DNA of 64,000 nt from JACVRW01 sp035650215. Its GTDB lineage: Bacteria; Actinomycetota; Thermoleophilia; Solirubrobacterales; Thermoleophilaceae. Below the pieces are notes generated by a model. That model ran no database searches, was not told the origin of the DNA, and was given only the letters and a program-made list of their open reading frames with translations. How positions within the stretch are numbered: position 1 is the first letter of the stretch; every line of letters starts with the position of its first letter. Shown piece after piece: positions 14,431-23,677 of this stretch. The DNA is taken from contig DASRIC010000066.1 in the NCBI GenBank assembly GCA_035650215.1, forward strand, positions 1 through 64,000, written 5' to 3'. The position numbers and the translations under genes are program-made.

Positions 14431-17328
14431 GTGACCAGCGGCACCCTGATCGGCCGTGAGCCGGGCCACTCCCGGCTCACGGCCGCGCTGGCCGACGCGT
14501 GCGAGGGACGCGGATCCCTCATCCTGCTCTCGGGCGACGCCGGTACGGGCAAGACGCGGCTCGCCCAGGAGGCCCTGGCCGACCGGGACGAGTCGACGTT
14601 CATACGCGGGGCCGCCACGCCGGCCTGCTCCCCGTTCGGGCCAATCACCGGCGCGCTTCGCGACTACCTCCGTCAGGAGCCGGAGGGGCTGGCGAGCTGC
14701 GGGCCGCTGCGACCTCATCTCGCGCTCCTGCTTCCGGAGCTGGGAGAGGCGCAGGCCTCCGGCGACCGCGCGACCCTGTTCGAGGCGATCCGCTGCGGGT
14801 TGGCGACCGTGGCGTCCCGGCGCCCGGCCGCCGTGCTGCTCGACGACCTCCAGTGGTCCGACGAGGCCACGCTCGAGTTCCTCGCCGCGCTTGCGCCCTC
14901 GCTGCGCGAGATGCGGCTGCTCGTGGTGGCGGCCTACCGCTCCGACGAGCTGCCCCGCACCCATCCGCTGCGCCGGCTGCGCCACGACCTGCGCCGAGAG
15001 CACGCGCTCGAGGAGCTCGCGGTCGGGCCCCTCGCAGCATCCGAGACGGCACTGCTCGCCGAGCGGCTGCTCGGCTCCACGCCGTCCCCGTCGCTTGCCC
15101 AGGCGCTCCACGACCGCACCGGGGGTATTCCGTTCTTCGTGGAGGAGCTGACCGCCGGGCTCCTGGCCAGCGGCCGCCTGCGCGCCGGCGACGACGGGCC
15201 GGAGCTCGACCTCGACGGCGCCGTTCCGCTGCCCCAGACCGTTCGGGACGCCGTCGGCCTCCGGACCGCCACGCTCTCCGACGGCGCGCGCGAGGCGGCC
15301 GAGGCGGCCGCCGCGGCGGGCGCGACCTTCGACGTCGACCTGGTCGCCACGAGCGGCCGTGAGGAGGGCTTGAGCGAGCTCTTCGCCGCCGGCCTCGTGG
15401 TCGAGACCGAGCCCGGCGTCGCGGCCTTCCGCCATCCGCTCACCCGCGACGCGCTCTACGACGACGTGCCGTGGTTGCGGCGCCGGACCCTGCATCGAGA
15501 GCTGGCAGGCGAGCTTTCGCGGCGCGGCCACGACAGCGCCGAGGTGGCCGCGCACTGGCTTGCCGCTCGGGACACGGCGCGGGCGCTGGACGCGCTCCTA
15601 GAGGCGATCGAGACCCGCGCGGCGATGCACGCCTACCGCGACGCCACGCGGCTGGGGCGGCAGGCCCTCGACCTGTGGCCGGACGGCGAGCGCCCGGCGG
15701 AACGCGTGGCCGCGCTCGAGCGTCACGCTCGCCACGCCGAGCTGGCGGCGGAGCTCGGCGAGGCGGCGCGCGCGCAGCGCGAGGTGGTGGCCATCCGCCG
15801 CGACGAGGGAGCCGGACGGGCGCTTGGGGACGCCGAGCGGCGCATCGCCGGGATCTACGCGCTCCAGGGCGACCGCGAACGCGCGCTGGCGGCGCGGCGC
15901 GTAGCCGCCGAGGCGTTCGCTGCGAACGACCTGCCCGGCGAGGCGGCCGCCGAGCGGCTGGTGGCCGCGGGCTACCTGCAGAGCGCCGGGCATCACCGCC
16001 AGGCGGCGGAGACGGCGCGGCTCGCCGGCGAGGAGTCGCTGCGCGCGGAGCGCACCGACCTGCGGGTGCGAGCCATGGGACTGGAGGGGGTGGCCACCGT
16101 GAAGGGCGGGTCGTTCGACGAAGGCGTCGAGATCATTCACTCCGGCCTGAGCCTCGCCCTCCGGCACGAGCTGACGCCCGAGGCCGCCGAGGTCTACCAG
16201 CGGCTCGGCACGGCCCAGGAGATCTCCGGCGACTACGGCGGAGCCCGGGAGGCGCTCGGATCCGCGATCGCGCTGTGCGAGCCGGGCCAGCTCGAGGACG
16301 TGTGCCTCAGCTGCATGGCCTACGTGCTCCGTGAGCTGGGCGACTGGGAGCAGGCGCGTGAGCTGTGCGAAGAGCTGATTCGCCGCGGAGAGTCGCCCGG
16401 CGACACGCTCGTGGCGGACGGCGTGCTGGGCGCGATGGACCTGTGGAGCGGCAGGGCCGACGCCGCCCGGCCGCTGCTGGAGCGCAGCCTGGAGACCGCT
16501 ACGCGCCTCGACGTGGTGTCGATGCAGTGCGACAGCGCGGCCGCGCTGGCATGGCTCGCCGCCGCCGAGGGCGACCGCGAGCGGGCGCGGGAGCTCTGCC
16601 TGCTCGTGCTCGAGCGCTGGTCGGGCAGCGAGGACCACCACTACGCCGTCTGGGGCCTCCGCTGGGCAGCCGACTGGTTCGCGTCGGAGGGCCTGCTCGC
16701 GGACGCCCGCGCCTGCGCCGAGGCGCTGTCCGCAATCGCCGCGTCGGCCGGCCACCCCGACGCGCTGGCGGCGCTCGCGCACGCGATCGGAGCCACCGCC
16801 CTCTCCGAGGGTGACGCCGACACCGCGGCCGGCCAGCTCCGGCGCGCAGTGGAGATCCATGAGGACCTCGACATCCCCTTCGAGCGCGCTCAGATCCTCG
16901 TGCGAAGCGGGGCCGCCCACGCCGCCGCGGGCGAGCGCGAACCGGCGCTCGCGCACTTGGGCGAGGCGCACCGGGTGGCCCGCGCGCTCGGCGCGACCCC
17001 GCTGGCGAGCGTGGCCGCAGATGAGATCGCCGCGCTCGGGGAGCCGCTCGAGCGGCACCTCGGCAAGCGCGCGGCCGCCGAGCACCAGAACGGGGGCCTG
17101 TCCCGCCGCGAGCTCGAGGTGATGCAGTTCGTGGCCGCGGGCTTGACGAATCGGGAGATCGCCGAGCGCCTCGTGCTGAGCACACGCACGGTGGACATGC
17201 ACGTGCGCAGCATCCTCAGCAAGCTCCGCTGTCGCACGAGGACCGAGGCAGCCGCGCGGGCGGCCGAGCTCGGCCTGCTCGCCGAGGTCAGGGCGACTGA
17301 GGAAGCCTCTTCACGCCGCGTTTCGTGA
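14431..17328 (+). CDS. Large ATP-binding LuxR-family regulator (LAL-like)
   Basis: A 965-residue regulator with a signal-transduction ATPase layout. Walker A is GDAGTGKT at 35-42 and Walker B the LLDDLQWSDE segment near 136-145. A long alpha-helical TPR-like middle (about 350-860) is rich in Ala, Arg and Glu. The GerE/LuxR helix-turn-helix is at about 889-955 (LSRRELEVMQFVAAGLTNREIAERL). Family members are activators whose ATPase gates DNA binding. Start is GTG 14431, just after a leaderless -10 box. The gene's last 41 bases overlap the convergent exonuclease gene. Ligand and regulon are unknown. Confidence 0.92.
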   Translation: MTSGTLIGREPGHSRLTAALADACEGRGSLILLSGDAGTGKTRLAQEALADRDESTFIRGAATPACSPFGPITGALRDYLRQEPEGLASCGPLRPHLALLLPELGEAQASGDRATLFEAIRCGLATVASRRPAAVLLDDLQWSDEATLEFLAALAPSLREMRLLVVAAYRSDELPRTHPLRRLRHDLRREHALEELAVGPLAASETALLAERLLGSTPSPSLAQALHDRTGGIPFFVEELTAGLLASGRLRAGDDGPELDLDGAVPLPQTVRDAVGLRTATLSDGAREAAEAAAAAGATFDVDLVATSGREEGLSELFAAGLVVETEPGVAAFRHPLTRDALYDDVPWLRRRTLHRELAGELSRRGHDSAEVAAHWLAARDTARALDALLEAIETRAAMHAYRDATRLGRQALDLWPDGERPAERVAALERHARHAELAAELGEAARAQREVVAIRRDEGAGRALGDAERRIAGIYALQGDRERALAARRVAAEAFAANDLPGEAAAERLVAAGYLQSAGHHRQAAETARLAGEESLRAERTDLRVRAMGLEGVATVKGGSFDEGVEIIHSGLSLALRHELTPEAAEVYQRLGTAQEISGDYGGAREALGSAIALCEPGQLEDVCLSCMAYVLRELGDWEQARELCEELIRRGESPGDTLVADGVLGAMDLWSGRADAARPLLERSLETATRLDVVSMQCDSAAALAWLAAAEGDRERARELCLLVLERWSGSEDHHYAVWGLRWAADWFASEGLLADARACAEALSAIAASAGHPDALAALAHAIGATALSEGDADTAAGQLRRAVEIHEDLDIPFERAQILVRSGAAHAAAGEREPALAHLGEAHRVARALGATPLASVAADEIAALGEPLERHLGKRAAAEHQNGGLSRRELEVMQFVAAGLTNREIAERLVLSTRTVDMHVRSILSKLRCRTRTEAAARAAELGLLAEVRATEEASSRRVS

Positions 17329-18151
17329 CCGGTGCCGAGGGCGGCGGCACCACGGGTCCGATGTCGCCGTCGGGCGCCTCGTCGAGATCGACCATCACCG
17401 GCGCGTGGTCGCTCGGTCCCTTGCCCTTTCTGGCGTGACGGTCGATCCACGCCGCCTTGACCCGCTCGGCCACGGGCGCGCTCGCCAGCACGAGGTCGAT
17501 CCGCATGCCCAGGTCCTGGTGGAACATCCCGGCCCGGTAGTCCCAATAGCTGAATACGCGCTCGCCGGGCCAGCGATCGCGCACCACGTCGTGCAGGCCA
17601 AGCTCCTGGAGCGCCGCCAGCGCGGCGCGCTCGGGCTCCGTGACGTGCGTCTCCCCGGCGTAGGCTGCCGGATCGAACACGTCGTCGTCGGTGGGCGCGA
17701 TGTTCATGTCGCCGCACACGACGGTCGCCTCCGGGCCCGCGGCCACGAGCTCCCGCAGCGACTCGAGCCAAGCGAGCTTGTAGCGGTAGTGGTCCGAGTC
17801 CGGCACGCGCCCGTTCGGCACGTACACGGACACCACCCGGATCCCGTCGCAGGTGGCCGACACGGCCCGCGCCTCCGGATCGGGGAAGCCGGGCGCGCCC
17901 GGCAGGCCCGACACCACGTCGTCGAGCCCTGCCCGCGAGAGGATCGCCACGCCATTCCACGCGGCCTCACCGTGAAGCGCGACGTCGTAGCCGCGCTGCG
18001 AGAGCTCGTAGTCGAGCAGGTCGCGGAACGCGTCGTCCGCGAGCTTCGTCTCCTGCAGGCAGACCACGTCCGGCCGGCGCTCGTCCAGCCAGGGCAGCAG
18101 GCGCGGCACCCGCTGCTTGACGGAGTTGACGTTCCAGGTCGCGATGCGCAT
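17288..18151 (-). CDS. xth: Exodeoxyribonuclease III
   Basis: A 287-residue Mg-dependent AP endonuclease/3'-exonuclease of the ExoA/Xth family, acting in base-excision repair. Catalytic landmarks are in order: WNVNS (Asn8 region), LQETK with Glu34, SVYVPNGR, VVCGDMNIAPTDDDV, the YWDYRAG substrate loop, RIDLVLAS and the terminal SDHAPVMVDL. Residues beyond about 265 form a short extra tail (PDGDIGPVVPPPSAPVTKRG) that overlaps the end of the LuxR gene on the other strand. ATG 18151 is preceded by TACCGT at seven bases, consistent with a leaderless start; the longer frame to 18493 covers the DUF427 gene. Confidence 0.93.
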   Translation of the reverse strand: MRIATWNVNSVKQRVPRLLPWLDERRPDVVCLQETKLADDAFRDLLDYELSQRGYDVALHGEAAWNGVAILSRAGLDDVVSGLPGAPGFPDPEARAVSATCDGIRVVSVYVPNGRVPDSDHYRYKLAWLESLRELVAAGPEATVVCGDMNIAPTDDDVFDPAAYAGETHVTEPERAALAALQELGLHDVVRDRWPGERVFSYWDYRAGMFHQDLGMRIDLVLASAPVAERVKAAWIDRHARKGKGPSDHAPVMVDLDEAPDGDIGPVVPPPSAPVTKRGVKRLPQSP

Positions 18152-18158
18152 CGCCACC

Positions 18159-18164
18159 ACGGTA
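18159..18164 (-). promoter_or_regulatory. Candidate -10 box of a leaderless promoter (xth)
   Basis: Minus-strand TACCGT, seven bases, then ATG at 18151. The divergent DUF427 gene starts at 18204. Confidence 0.45.
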
Positions 18165-18203
18165 CCCATGCGGGGCGTCGCTGGTTGGCATACTCGACTG
18201 GCG

Positions 18204-19028
18204 ATGAGCGTCAAGGTGAGAGACCTCCTGATGGGTGAGCTCGGCTCGCTTCGCCACGAGCCGATCGACAAGCGGATCCGCGCGCAGATCGGGGATCGAA
18301 CGGTGGTGGACAGCACCCGCGCGCTGCTCGTCTGGGAGCCCAAGCGCGTGGTGCCCCAGTACGCGGTGCCGGTCGAGGACATCGATGCCGAGACGGTCGC
18401 GGCGCAAACGGGCGAGCAGGCCGGCGAGGTGTCGGCCCCGCAGCTGCTCGGGCGTCCCGTGTACGACCCGAGCGTTCCCTTCTCGGTCCACACCAGCGAG
18501 GGCGAGCCGCTCAGCGTCCGTCTGCCCGAAGCGGATCGGGAGGCGGCGGCCTTCCGGATCTCCGACCCCGATCTCGAGGACTACGTCGTGCTCGACTTCG
18601 ACACCTTCGACGCCTGGTTCGAGGAGGACGAGCGCAACGTGGCACATCCACGAGACCCGTTCCACCGCATCGACATCGTGCACAGCTCGCGACCGGTGCG
18701 CGTGGAGCTGGGCGGCGAGACCGTTGCCGAGTCGTCCTCCGCCGCCTTCCTGTTCGAGCCGCCGCTGCCGGTCCGCTACTACCTGCCGCCCGAACACGTG
18801 CGCCAGGACCTGCTACGCCCGAGCGAAAAGACGACCTTCTGCGCCTACAAGGGCCAGGCGACCTACTGGTCGCTCGGCGACGAGGACGACCTCGTGTGGA
18901 CCTACCTGGAGCCGCTTCGCGACGCCGCCGAGGTGAGGGGTCGGCTGGCATTCTTCAACGAGCGGGTCGACATCGTGGTCGACGGCGAGCCGCTCGAGCG
19001 GCCCGTGACGCCCTGGTCCAAGCGCTAG
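18204..19028 (+). CDS. Tandem DUF427 protein
   Basis: A 274-residue protein with two copies of the DUF427 beta-tent fold. Copy 1 is around residues 20-115 (VVDSTRALLVWEPKRVVPQY ... PFSVHTSEGEPLSV). Copy 2 is around 155-265, with the fully conserved signature RVELGGETVAESSSA, VRYYLPPEHV, TFCAYKGQATYWS and LAFFNERVDIVVDGE. The family is very common in actinobacteria and its biochemical role is unsettled. ATG 18204 follows CATACT by nine bases. It is divergent from xth. Confidence 0.9.
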   Translation: MSVKVRDLLMGELGSLRHEPIDKRIRAQIGDRTVVDSTRALLVWEPKRVVPQYAVPVEDIDAETVAAQTGEQAGEVSAPQLLGRPVYDPSVPFSVHTSEGEPLSVRLPEADREAAAFRISDPDLEDYVVLDFDTFDAWFEEDERNVAHPRDPFHRIDIVHSSRPVRVELGGETVAESSSAAFLFEPPLPVRYYLPPEHVRQDLLRPSEKTTFCAYKGQATYWSLGDEDDLVWTYLEPLRDAAEVRGRLAFFNERVDIVVDGEPLERPVTPWSKR

Positions 19029-19048
19029 GCGCCTTCCGCCGCGCCGCG

Positions 19049-19957
19049 TCAGCGGTACGGCTCCGGGTTCGGGGGCTTGCCCTGGTCCTGGACCTCGACC
19101 ATGTAGCGCCAAGCGTCCGGGGCGCTGCCGTCCACGTCGGTGAAGCCGTACTCGCGCGCGAGCTGACCCGAGGACAGCGAGGCCTGGTTGAAGCGGGCCA
19201 CGCCCGGATCGGCCGCGAGCGCGGCCACCGCCCGGCCGGTGTAGGTCGGGGTCTCCGAGATCCCGAAGTGTCCCGGGTCGGAGTCGCGCCAGGTGGCCTC
19301 GGTGAGGCCGCGGGCCTCGAGCATCATCTCCGAGCGCATCCAGCCGGGCGTGAGCGCCAGCGCCGTACAGCCGAACTCGGCCAGCTCGTGGCCCTGGCCC
19401 CACGCCAGGCGCAGCACCGCGCTCTTGGCGAGGTCGTAGAACGCCGAGACCCGGAAGTTGGTCGCGTTGTACTCGGCGGTGCCGTCGGTCATCTCGACCA
19501 CGAGTCCGCCCGGCCGGCGGATGAGCAGTGACAGCGCGTGGTGGCTCGTGACCAGGTGCGTCTCGACGGCCAGCCGCAGCAGACGCAAGCCGTCGTCGAG
19601 GTCGTGCTCCCAGAGCTTGGCGTTCCAGTCAAACAGCTTCTCGCCGCCCCAGATGTCGTTCACGAGCACGTCGAGGCGGCCGTGGTCGTCGTCGATCCGC
19701 CGTACGAGCGCCGCCACTTGGTCGGGCTCGAGGTGGTCGACCTGCAGCGCCACGCCCTTGCCGCCCGCGGCCTCGATCAGCTCGCCGGTCTCCTCGATCG
19801 TCTCCGGCCGGTTGTACTCGGAGGGCGCCGAGCGGGTGGTCCGGCCGGTGGCGTAGACCGTGGCGCCGGCGCGCGCCAGCTCCACCGCGATCGCGCGCCC
19901 CGCCCCGCGTGTGGCACCCGCCACCAGCGCGACCTTGTTTGTCAATGGATCAGTCAC
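19049..19957 (-). CDS. SDR-family oxidoreductase
   Basis: A 302-residue short-chain dehydrogenase. The NAD(P) motif GATRGAGRAIA is near residues 13-25, YATGRTTRS binds the cofactor ribose, and NDIWGG replaces the common NNAG. The catalytic region has VEMTDGT followed by AFYDLAKSAVLRLAWGQG, giving the YxxxK pair. Long insertions around 40-60 and the C-terminus mark it as an atypical SDR. It starts with GTG 19957 behind an excellent AAAGGAGGT ribosome site that lies inside the EamA gene, and the two overlap by four bases (GTGA). It is co-transcribed with the EamA transporter opposite the LysR gene. Confidence 0.88.
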   Translation of the reverse strand: MTDPLTNKVALVAGATRGAGRAIAVELARAGATVYATGRTTRSAPSEYNRPETIEETGELIEAAGGKGVALQVDHLEPDQVAALVRRIDDDHGRLDVLVNDIWGGEKLFDWNAKLWEHDLDDGLRLLRLAVETHLVTSHHALSLLIRRPGGLVVEMTDGTAEYNATNFRVSAFYDLAKSAVLRLAWGQGHELAEFGCTALALTPGWMRSEMMLEARGLTEATWRDSDPGHFGISETPTYTGRAVAALAADPGVARFNQASLSSGQLAREYGFTDVDGSAPDAWRYMVEVQDQGKPPNPEPYR

Positions 19958-20853
19958 GAGACCTCCTTTGTCGTCAGAACGAGCACACCCGCGAGTACGA
20001 GTGCCCCACCGGCGAGCTGCGCGAGAGCGAGCGACTCGCCGAATACCAGGAATGCCAGCACGACCGCGGTCACCGGCTCGGCCGTCGACAGGATCGACGC
20101 CGTTGTGGGTCCGACGAGCTCGAGGCCGGCGAAGAACAGGCCTAGTGCGGCCACCGTCGAAACGACCGCGATGCCCGCGAGCGATGCGTAGCCGTCCGCA
20201 CTCACCTCGCTCGGGTTGAGCGAGCCCGTGACGAGGCCCGCGAGCGTGAGCGTCACGGCAGCGCCGCTGCACACGAGCGCACTCAACATGAGCGGCCCGA
20301 GGCGGCGCGCCACGCCCTCGGAGCTCAGCACGTAGGCCGCGTAGATGCATGCCGCCGTGAGGCCGAGGAGCGTGCCGAGCGGGTCGAGCGCTCCCGTGCC
20401 GGCTCCCGCGAGCACGAGCGCGAGGCCCGCCGACGCGAGCAGCAGTGCGACGGTGCCGCGGCGGCTCGCGCGCTCGCGACCCATGAGGATCGCCGCCACC
20501 GCCACGATCGCGGGAAAGGTGTACACGAGGAGCGAGAGCAGCGACGCGTCGAGCCGCTCCAGCGCCACGAAGTAGCAGCCCGCCTGCGCGCCGTAGGCCA
20601 GTGCCCCGAGCGCCAGCGCGATGGCGAGGTCGCGTCGCGGCACCCCGCGCAGCCGGCGCAGGGCGCCCGTGCCGAGCGCCAGCGCCCACACGAGGAGGGC
20701 GGCGAGCCCGAAGCGGGTGGCCAGCAGCGTGGTGACGCTGCTGCCGCCGTCATAGGCGAGCTTCCCGAAGATGCCCATCGTGCCGAAGGAGATGGCCGAG
20801 GCGATGCAGATGGGGATCCCGCTGGAGGGCATGGGCCGATCTTGCCGTTCCAA
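19954..20853 (-). CDS. EamA/DMT-family transporter
   Basis: A 299-residue integral membrane protein with two EamA repeats and about ten transmembrane segments. The first repeat spans about 10-145 (ISFGTMGIFGKLAYDGGSS, LLVYTFPAIVAVAAILMGRE) and the second about 150-295 (AACIYAAYVLSSEGVA, VGPTTASILSTAEPVTAVVLAFLVFGE). Members export amino acids, metabolites or drugs. The start may be 20853 or, more conventionally, ATG 20832. It is the first gene of an operon with the SDR gene and faces a LysR regulator across 53 bases. Confidence 0.88.
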   Translation of the reverse strand: MERQDRPMPSSGIPICIASAISFGTMGIFGKLAYDGGSSVTTLLATRFGLAALLVWALALGTGALRRLRGVPRRDLAIALALGALAYGAQAGCYFVALERLDASLLSLLVYTFPAIVAVAAILMGRERASRRGTVALLLASAGLALVLAGAGTGALDPLGTLLGLTAACIYAAYVLSSEGVARRLGPLMLSALVCSGAAVTLTLAGLVTGSLNPSEVSADGYASLAGIAVVSTVAALGLFFAGLELVGPTTASILSTAEPVTAVVLAFLVFGESLALAQLAGGALVLAGVLVLTTKEVS

Positions 20854-20865
20854 CGCTTCAGAAGC

Positions 20866-20898
20866 GATGCTGATTGCTATTGCCTATTCAGTAGCATC
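20866..20898. promoter_or_regulatory. Candidate LysR operator: GATGCT-N21-AGCATC inverted repeat
   Basis: The short, unusually AT-rich gap between eamA and the LysR gene carries GATGCT at 20866-20871 and its reverse complement AGCATC at 20893-20898. The right arm overlaps TAGCAT (20892-20897), a TAnnnT box 9 bases before the LysR ATG at 20907. Binding there would cover both divergent promoters, the classical LysR arrangement. Confidence 0.4.
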
Positions 20899-20906
20899 AC
20901 TTCACA

Positions 20907-21869
20907 ATGCTCGACCTACGTCGTTTGCGCCTGCTGTCCGAGCTGCACCATCGGGGCACGATCGCCGCCGTGGCGGACGCCCTGCGCTACACGCCCTCGG
21001 CGGTCTCGCAGCAGCTCGCCGTACTCGAGCGCGAGTCCGGCGTGCCCCTGCTCGAGCGGGCCGGGCGCGGGGTGCGTCTGACCGACGCCGCGCTCGTGCT
21101 GGTCGGTCACGCCGACGCGCTACTCGAGCGCGCGGAGCTGGCCGAGGCGGAGCTGGCGGCCGCGGCGGGCGCCGCGGTGGGACGAGGCCGGATCGCGGCA
21201 TTCCAGTCGGTGGCGCTGCGCCTGGCCGCCCCGGCGATGGAGGCGCTCACGCGTGAGGCGCCCGGGCTTCGCTGCGAACTCGTGGAGGCCGAGCCTGAAC
21301 AGGCGCTGCCGGCGCTCGCCCTCGGCGACGTGGACCTCGTGCTGGGCGACGAGTGGGAGCACCAGCCCCACTCGCGGCCGGCAGGGGTGGTGCGCCAGGA
21401 CCTGCACCGCGATCCGGTGGTCGCGATCCTCCCCCAGGACCATCCGCGCGCGCGGCGGCGGTCGGTGCCGCTCGCCCAGCTGGGCAGCGAGCACTGGACC
21501 ACCGGTCACCCCGGAACCGCCTGGGACGCGATGACCGTTCGCAGCTGCAGGCAGCTCGGAGGCTTCGATCCCGACATCCGTCACCGCTCGAACGACAGCG
21601 TGCTGAGCCTCGGTCTGGTGGCTCGCGGACTGGCGGTGACGCTCCTGCCGGAGCTGGTGGCGCCCGAGGCCCAGCCTGGCGTGGCGGCGCGCCCGATCGC
21701 GGAGGGGCCCGTTCACCGGACCATCTTCGCCGCCACGCGCGTCGCGGACGCCGAGCGTCCATCCGTGCAGGCGCTGCTGGGCGCGGTGCGCGCCGCGGCC
21801 GACGCGGCAGGCTGGGCCCAGGAAGCGGTACAACCCTCTCGAGGGCAGGAAACGAGAGGAGCTTCATGA
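20907..21869 (+). CDS. LysR-family transcriptional regulator
   Basis: A 320-residue LTTR. Residues 1-60 form the winged helix (LRRLRLLSELHHRGTIAAVA, YTPSAVSQQLAVLERESG). A linker leads into a periplasmic-binding-type effector domain beginning GRIAAFQSVALRLAAPAM. It is divergent from eamA-SDR, and its stop overlaps the start of the flavin monooxygenase gene (ATGA), so it is probably co-expressed with the monooxygenase and may regulate both directions. Confidence 0.9.
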   Translation: MLDLRRLRLLSELHHRGTIAAVADALRYTPSAVSQQLAVLERESGVPLLERAGRGVRLTDAALVLVGHADALLERAELAEAELAAAAGAAVGRGRIAAFQSVALRLAAPAMEALTREAPGLRCELVEAEPEQALPALALGDVDLVLGDEWEHQPHSRPAGVVRQDLHRDPVVAILPQDHPRARRRSVPLAQLGSEHWTTGHPGTAWDAMTVRSCRQLGGFDPDIRHRSNDSVLSLGLVARGLAVTLLPELVAPEAQPGVAARPIAEGPVHRTIFAATRVADAERPSVQALLGAVRAAADAAGWAQEAVQPSRGQETRGAS

Positions 21870-23677
21870 TGGACACCGCCCCTGCAGTGCAAGACACGGT
21901 CGAGGAGACCGTGGACGGATGGCTCTCCGACTTCAACGACGCGCTCGAACGCGGTGACGCCGAGGCGGCGTCGGAGCTCTTCCTCGACACGAGCTTCTGG
22001 CGCGACCTCGTGGCGCTCACGTGGAACATCAAGACGGTCGAGAACCCGGACGGCATCGAGCGGATGCTGAGCGAGACGCTCGGCCGGGCGAAGCCGCGCG
22101 CCTTCCGGACGACCGAGCCGCCCGCCGAGGCCGAGGGCGTGATCGAGGCGTGGCTCGCGTTCGAGACCGAGGTCGGGCGGGGCCCCGGCCACCTGCGCCT
22201 GAAGGACGGCAAGGCGTGGACGCTCCTCACGGCGCTCCAGGAGCTCAGGGGCCACGAGGAGCAGGCGCACGGCGCACGGCGGAAGGGCGTCGAGCACGGC
22301 GCCTTCAAGGACCGCGAGACGTGGCTCGAGGAGCGCCGGCGCGAGGCCGAGGAGCTCGGCTTCGAGACCCAGCCGGAGGTGCTCGTGGTGGGGGGCGGGC
22401 AGGGCGGCATCGCGCTCGGCGCGCGGCTCCGCCAACTCGGCGTGCCCACGATTGTGATCGACCGCCACGAGCGCCCGGGTGACGCATGGCGCAGGCGCTA
22501 CAAGTCGCTCTGCCTGCACGACCCGGTCTGGTACGACCACCTGCCCTACATCAAGTTCCCCGAGAACTGGCCCGTGTTCTCGCCCAAGGACAAGATCGCC
22601 GACTGGCTCGAGATGTACACGCGGGTGATGGAGCTCAACTACTGGGGCTCGACCGAGGCGAAGAGCGCCAAGTACGACGGGGACGCGGGCGAGTGGATCG
22701 TGGTCGCGGACCAGAAGGGCCAGGAGCTCACCCTGCGGCCGAAGCAACTCGTGCTCGCCACCGGGATGTCGGGCCGGCCGCGCATCCCGGACCTCCCCGG
22801 CACGGACGCGTTCACGGGCGACCAGCACCACTCCTCGCAGCACCCCGGACCGGACGCCTACTCCGGGAAGAGGGCGGTGGTGATCGGCTCGAACAACTCC
22901 GCCTTCGACATCTGCGGCGCGCTCTGGGAGGTGGGCGCGGACGTGACGATGGTGCAGCGCTCCTCCACCTGCATCATTCGCTCCGACACGCTGATGGACA
23001 TAGGCCTCAGCGCGCTCTACTCGGAGGAGGCCGTCGAGGCGGGCGTGACCACGGAGAAGGCGGACATGATCTTCGCCTCCCTGCCCTACCGGATCATGCA
23101 CGAGTTCCAGATCCCCCTCTACGACCAGATGAAGGAGCGCGATCGGGAGTTCTACGAGCGCATGGAGCAAGCCGGCTTCGATCTCGACTTCGGCGAGGAC
23201 GAGTCCGGCCTGTTCATGAAGTACCTGCGTCGCGGCTCGGGCTACTACATCGACGTGGGCGCCGCCGAGCTGGTGACGAACGGCGAGGTGAAGCTCGCGC
23301 GCGGCCAGGTCGACCACCTGACCGAGGGCGCCGTGGTGCTCGAGGACGGCACTGAGCTGCCCGCCGACCTCGTGGTGTACGCCACGGGCTACGAGTCGAT
23401 GAACGGCTGGGCGGCGGACATCATCTCCGAGGACGTGGCCAACAGGGTCGGCAAGGTCTGGGGCCTCGGCTCCGACACGGCAAAGGATCCGGGGCCGTGG
23501 GAGGGCGAGCAGCGCAACATGTGGAAGCCCACCCGGCAGGAGGCGCTCTGGTTTCATGGCGGCAACCTGCACCAGTCACGCCACTACTCGCTCTTCCTGG
23601 CGCTGCAGCTGAAGGCGCGCATGGAAGGCATCGACACCCCGGTGTACGGTCTCGAGGAAGTCCACCACGTGAGCTGA
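21866..23677 (+). CDS. Flavin-dependent monooxygenase with N-terminal SnoaL-like domain
   Basis: A 603-residue FAD/NADPH enzyme. Residues about 10-140 form a SnoaL/NTF2-like domain (WLSDFNDALERGDAEAASEL, FWRDLVALTWN). FAD binding follows with VLVVGGGQGGIALGARL near 173-189 and the family block PGDAWRRRYKSLCLHDP. NADPH binding is at AVVIGSNNSAFDICGALW around 335, and the late ATGYESM motif is in place. This matches class B-like flavoproteins that oxygenate small organic substrates. It starts at ATG 21866 (followed at once by a second ATG) with a GAGAGGAG ribosome site. Its stop overlaps the MBL gene start (TGATG). Confidence 0.9.
   Translation: MMDTAPAVQDTVEETVDGWLSDFNDALERGDAEAASELFLDTSFWRDLVALTWNIKTVENPDGIERMLSETLGRAKPRAFRTTEPPAEAEGVIEAWLAFETEVGRGPGHLRLKDGKAWTLLTALQELRGHEEQAHGARRKGVEHGAFKDRETWLEERRREAEELGFETQPEVLVVGGGQGGIALGARLRQLGVPTIVIDRHERPGDAWRRRYKSLCLHDPVWYDHLPYIKFPENWPVFSPKDKIADWLEMYTRVMELNYWGSTEAKSAKYDGDAGEWIVVADQKGQELTLRPKQLVLATGMSGRPRIPDLPGTDAFTGDQHHSSQHPGPDAYSGKRAVVIGSNNSAFDICGALWEVGADVTMVQRSSTCIIRSDTLMDIGLSALYSEEAVEAGVTTEKADMIFASLPYRIMHEFQIPLYDQMKERDREFYERMEQAGFDLDFGEDESGLFMKYLRRGSGYYIDVGAAELVTNGEVKLARGQVDHLTEGAVVLEDGTELPADLVVYATGYESMNGWAADIISEDVANRVGKVWGLGSDTAKDPGPWEGEQRNMWKPTRQEALWFHGGNLHQSRHYSLFLALQLKARMEGIDTPVYGLEEVHHVS

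Noticed and set aside
19958..20689. An upstream extension of the SDR frame to 546 residues
   Set aside because: It lies out of frame over the EamA transporter, and an excellent ribosome site supports GTG 19957.
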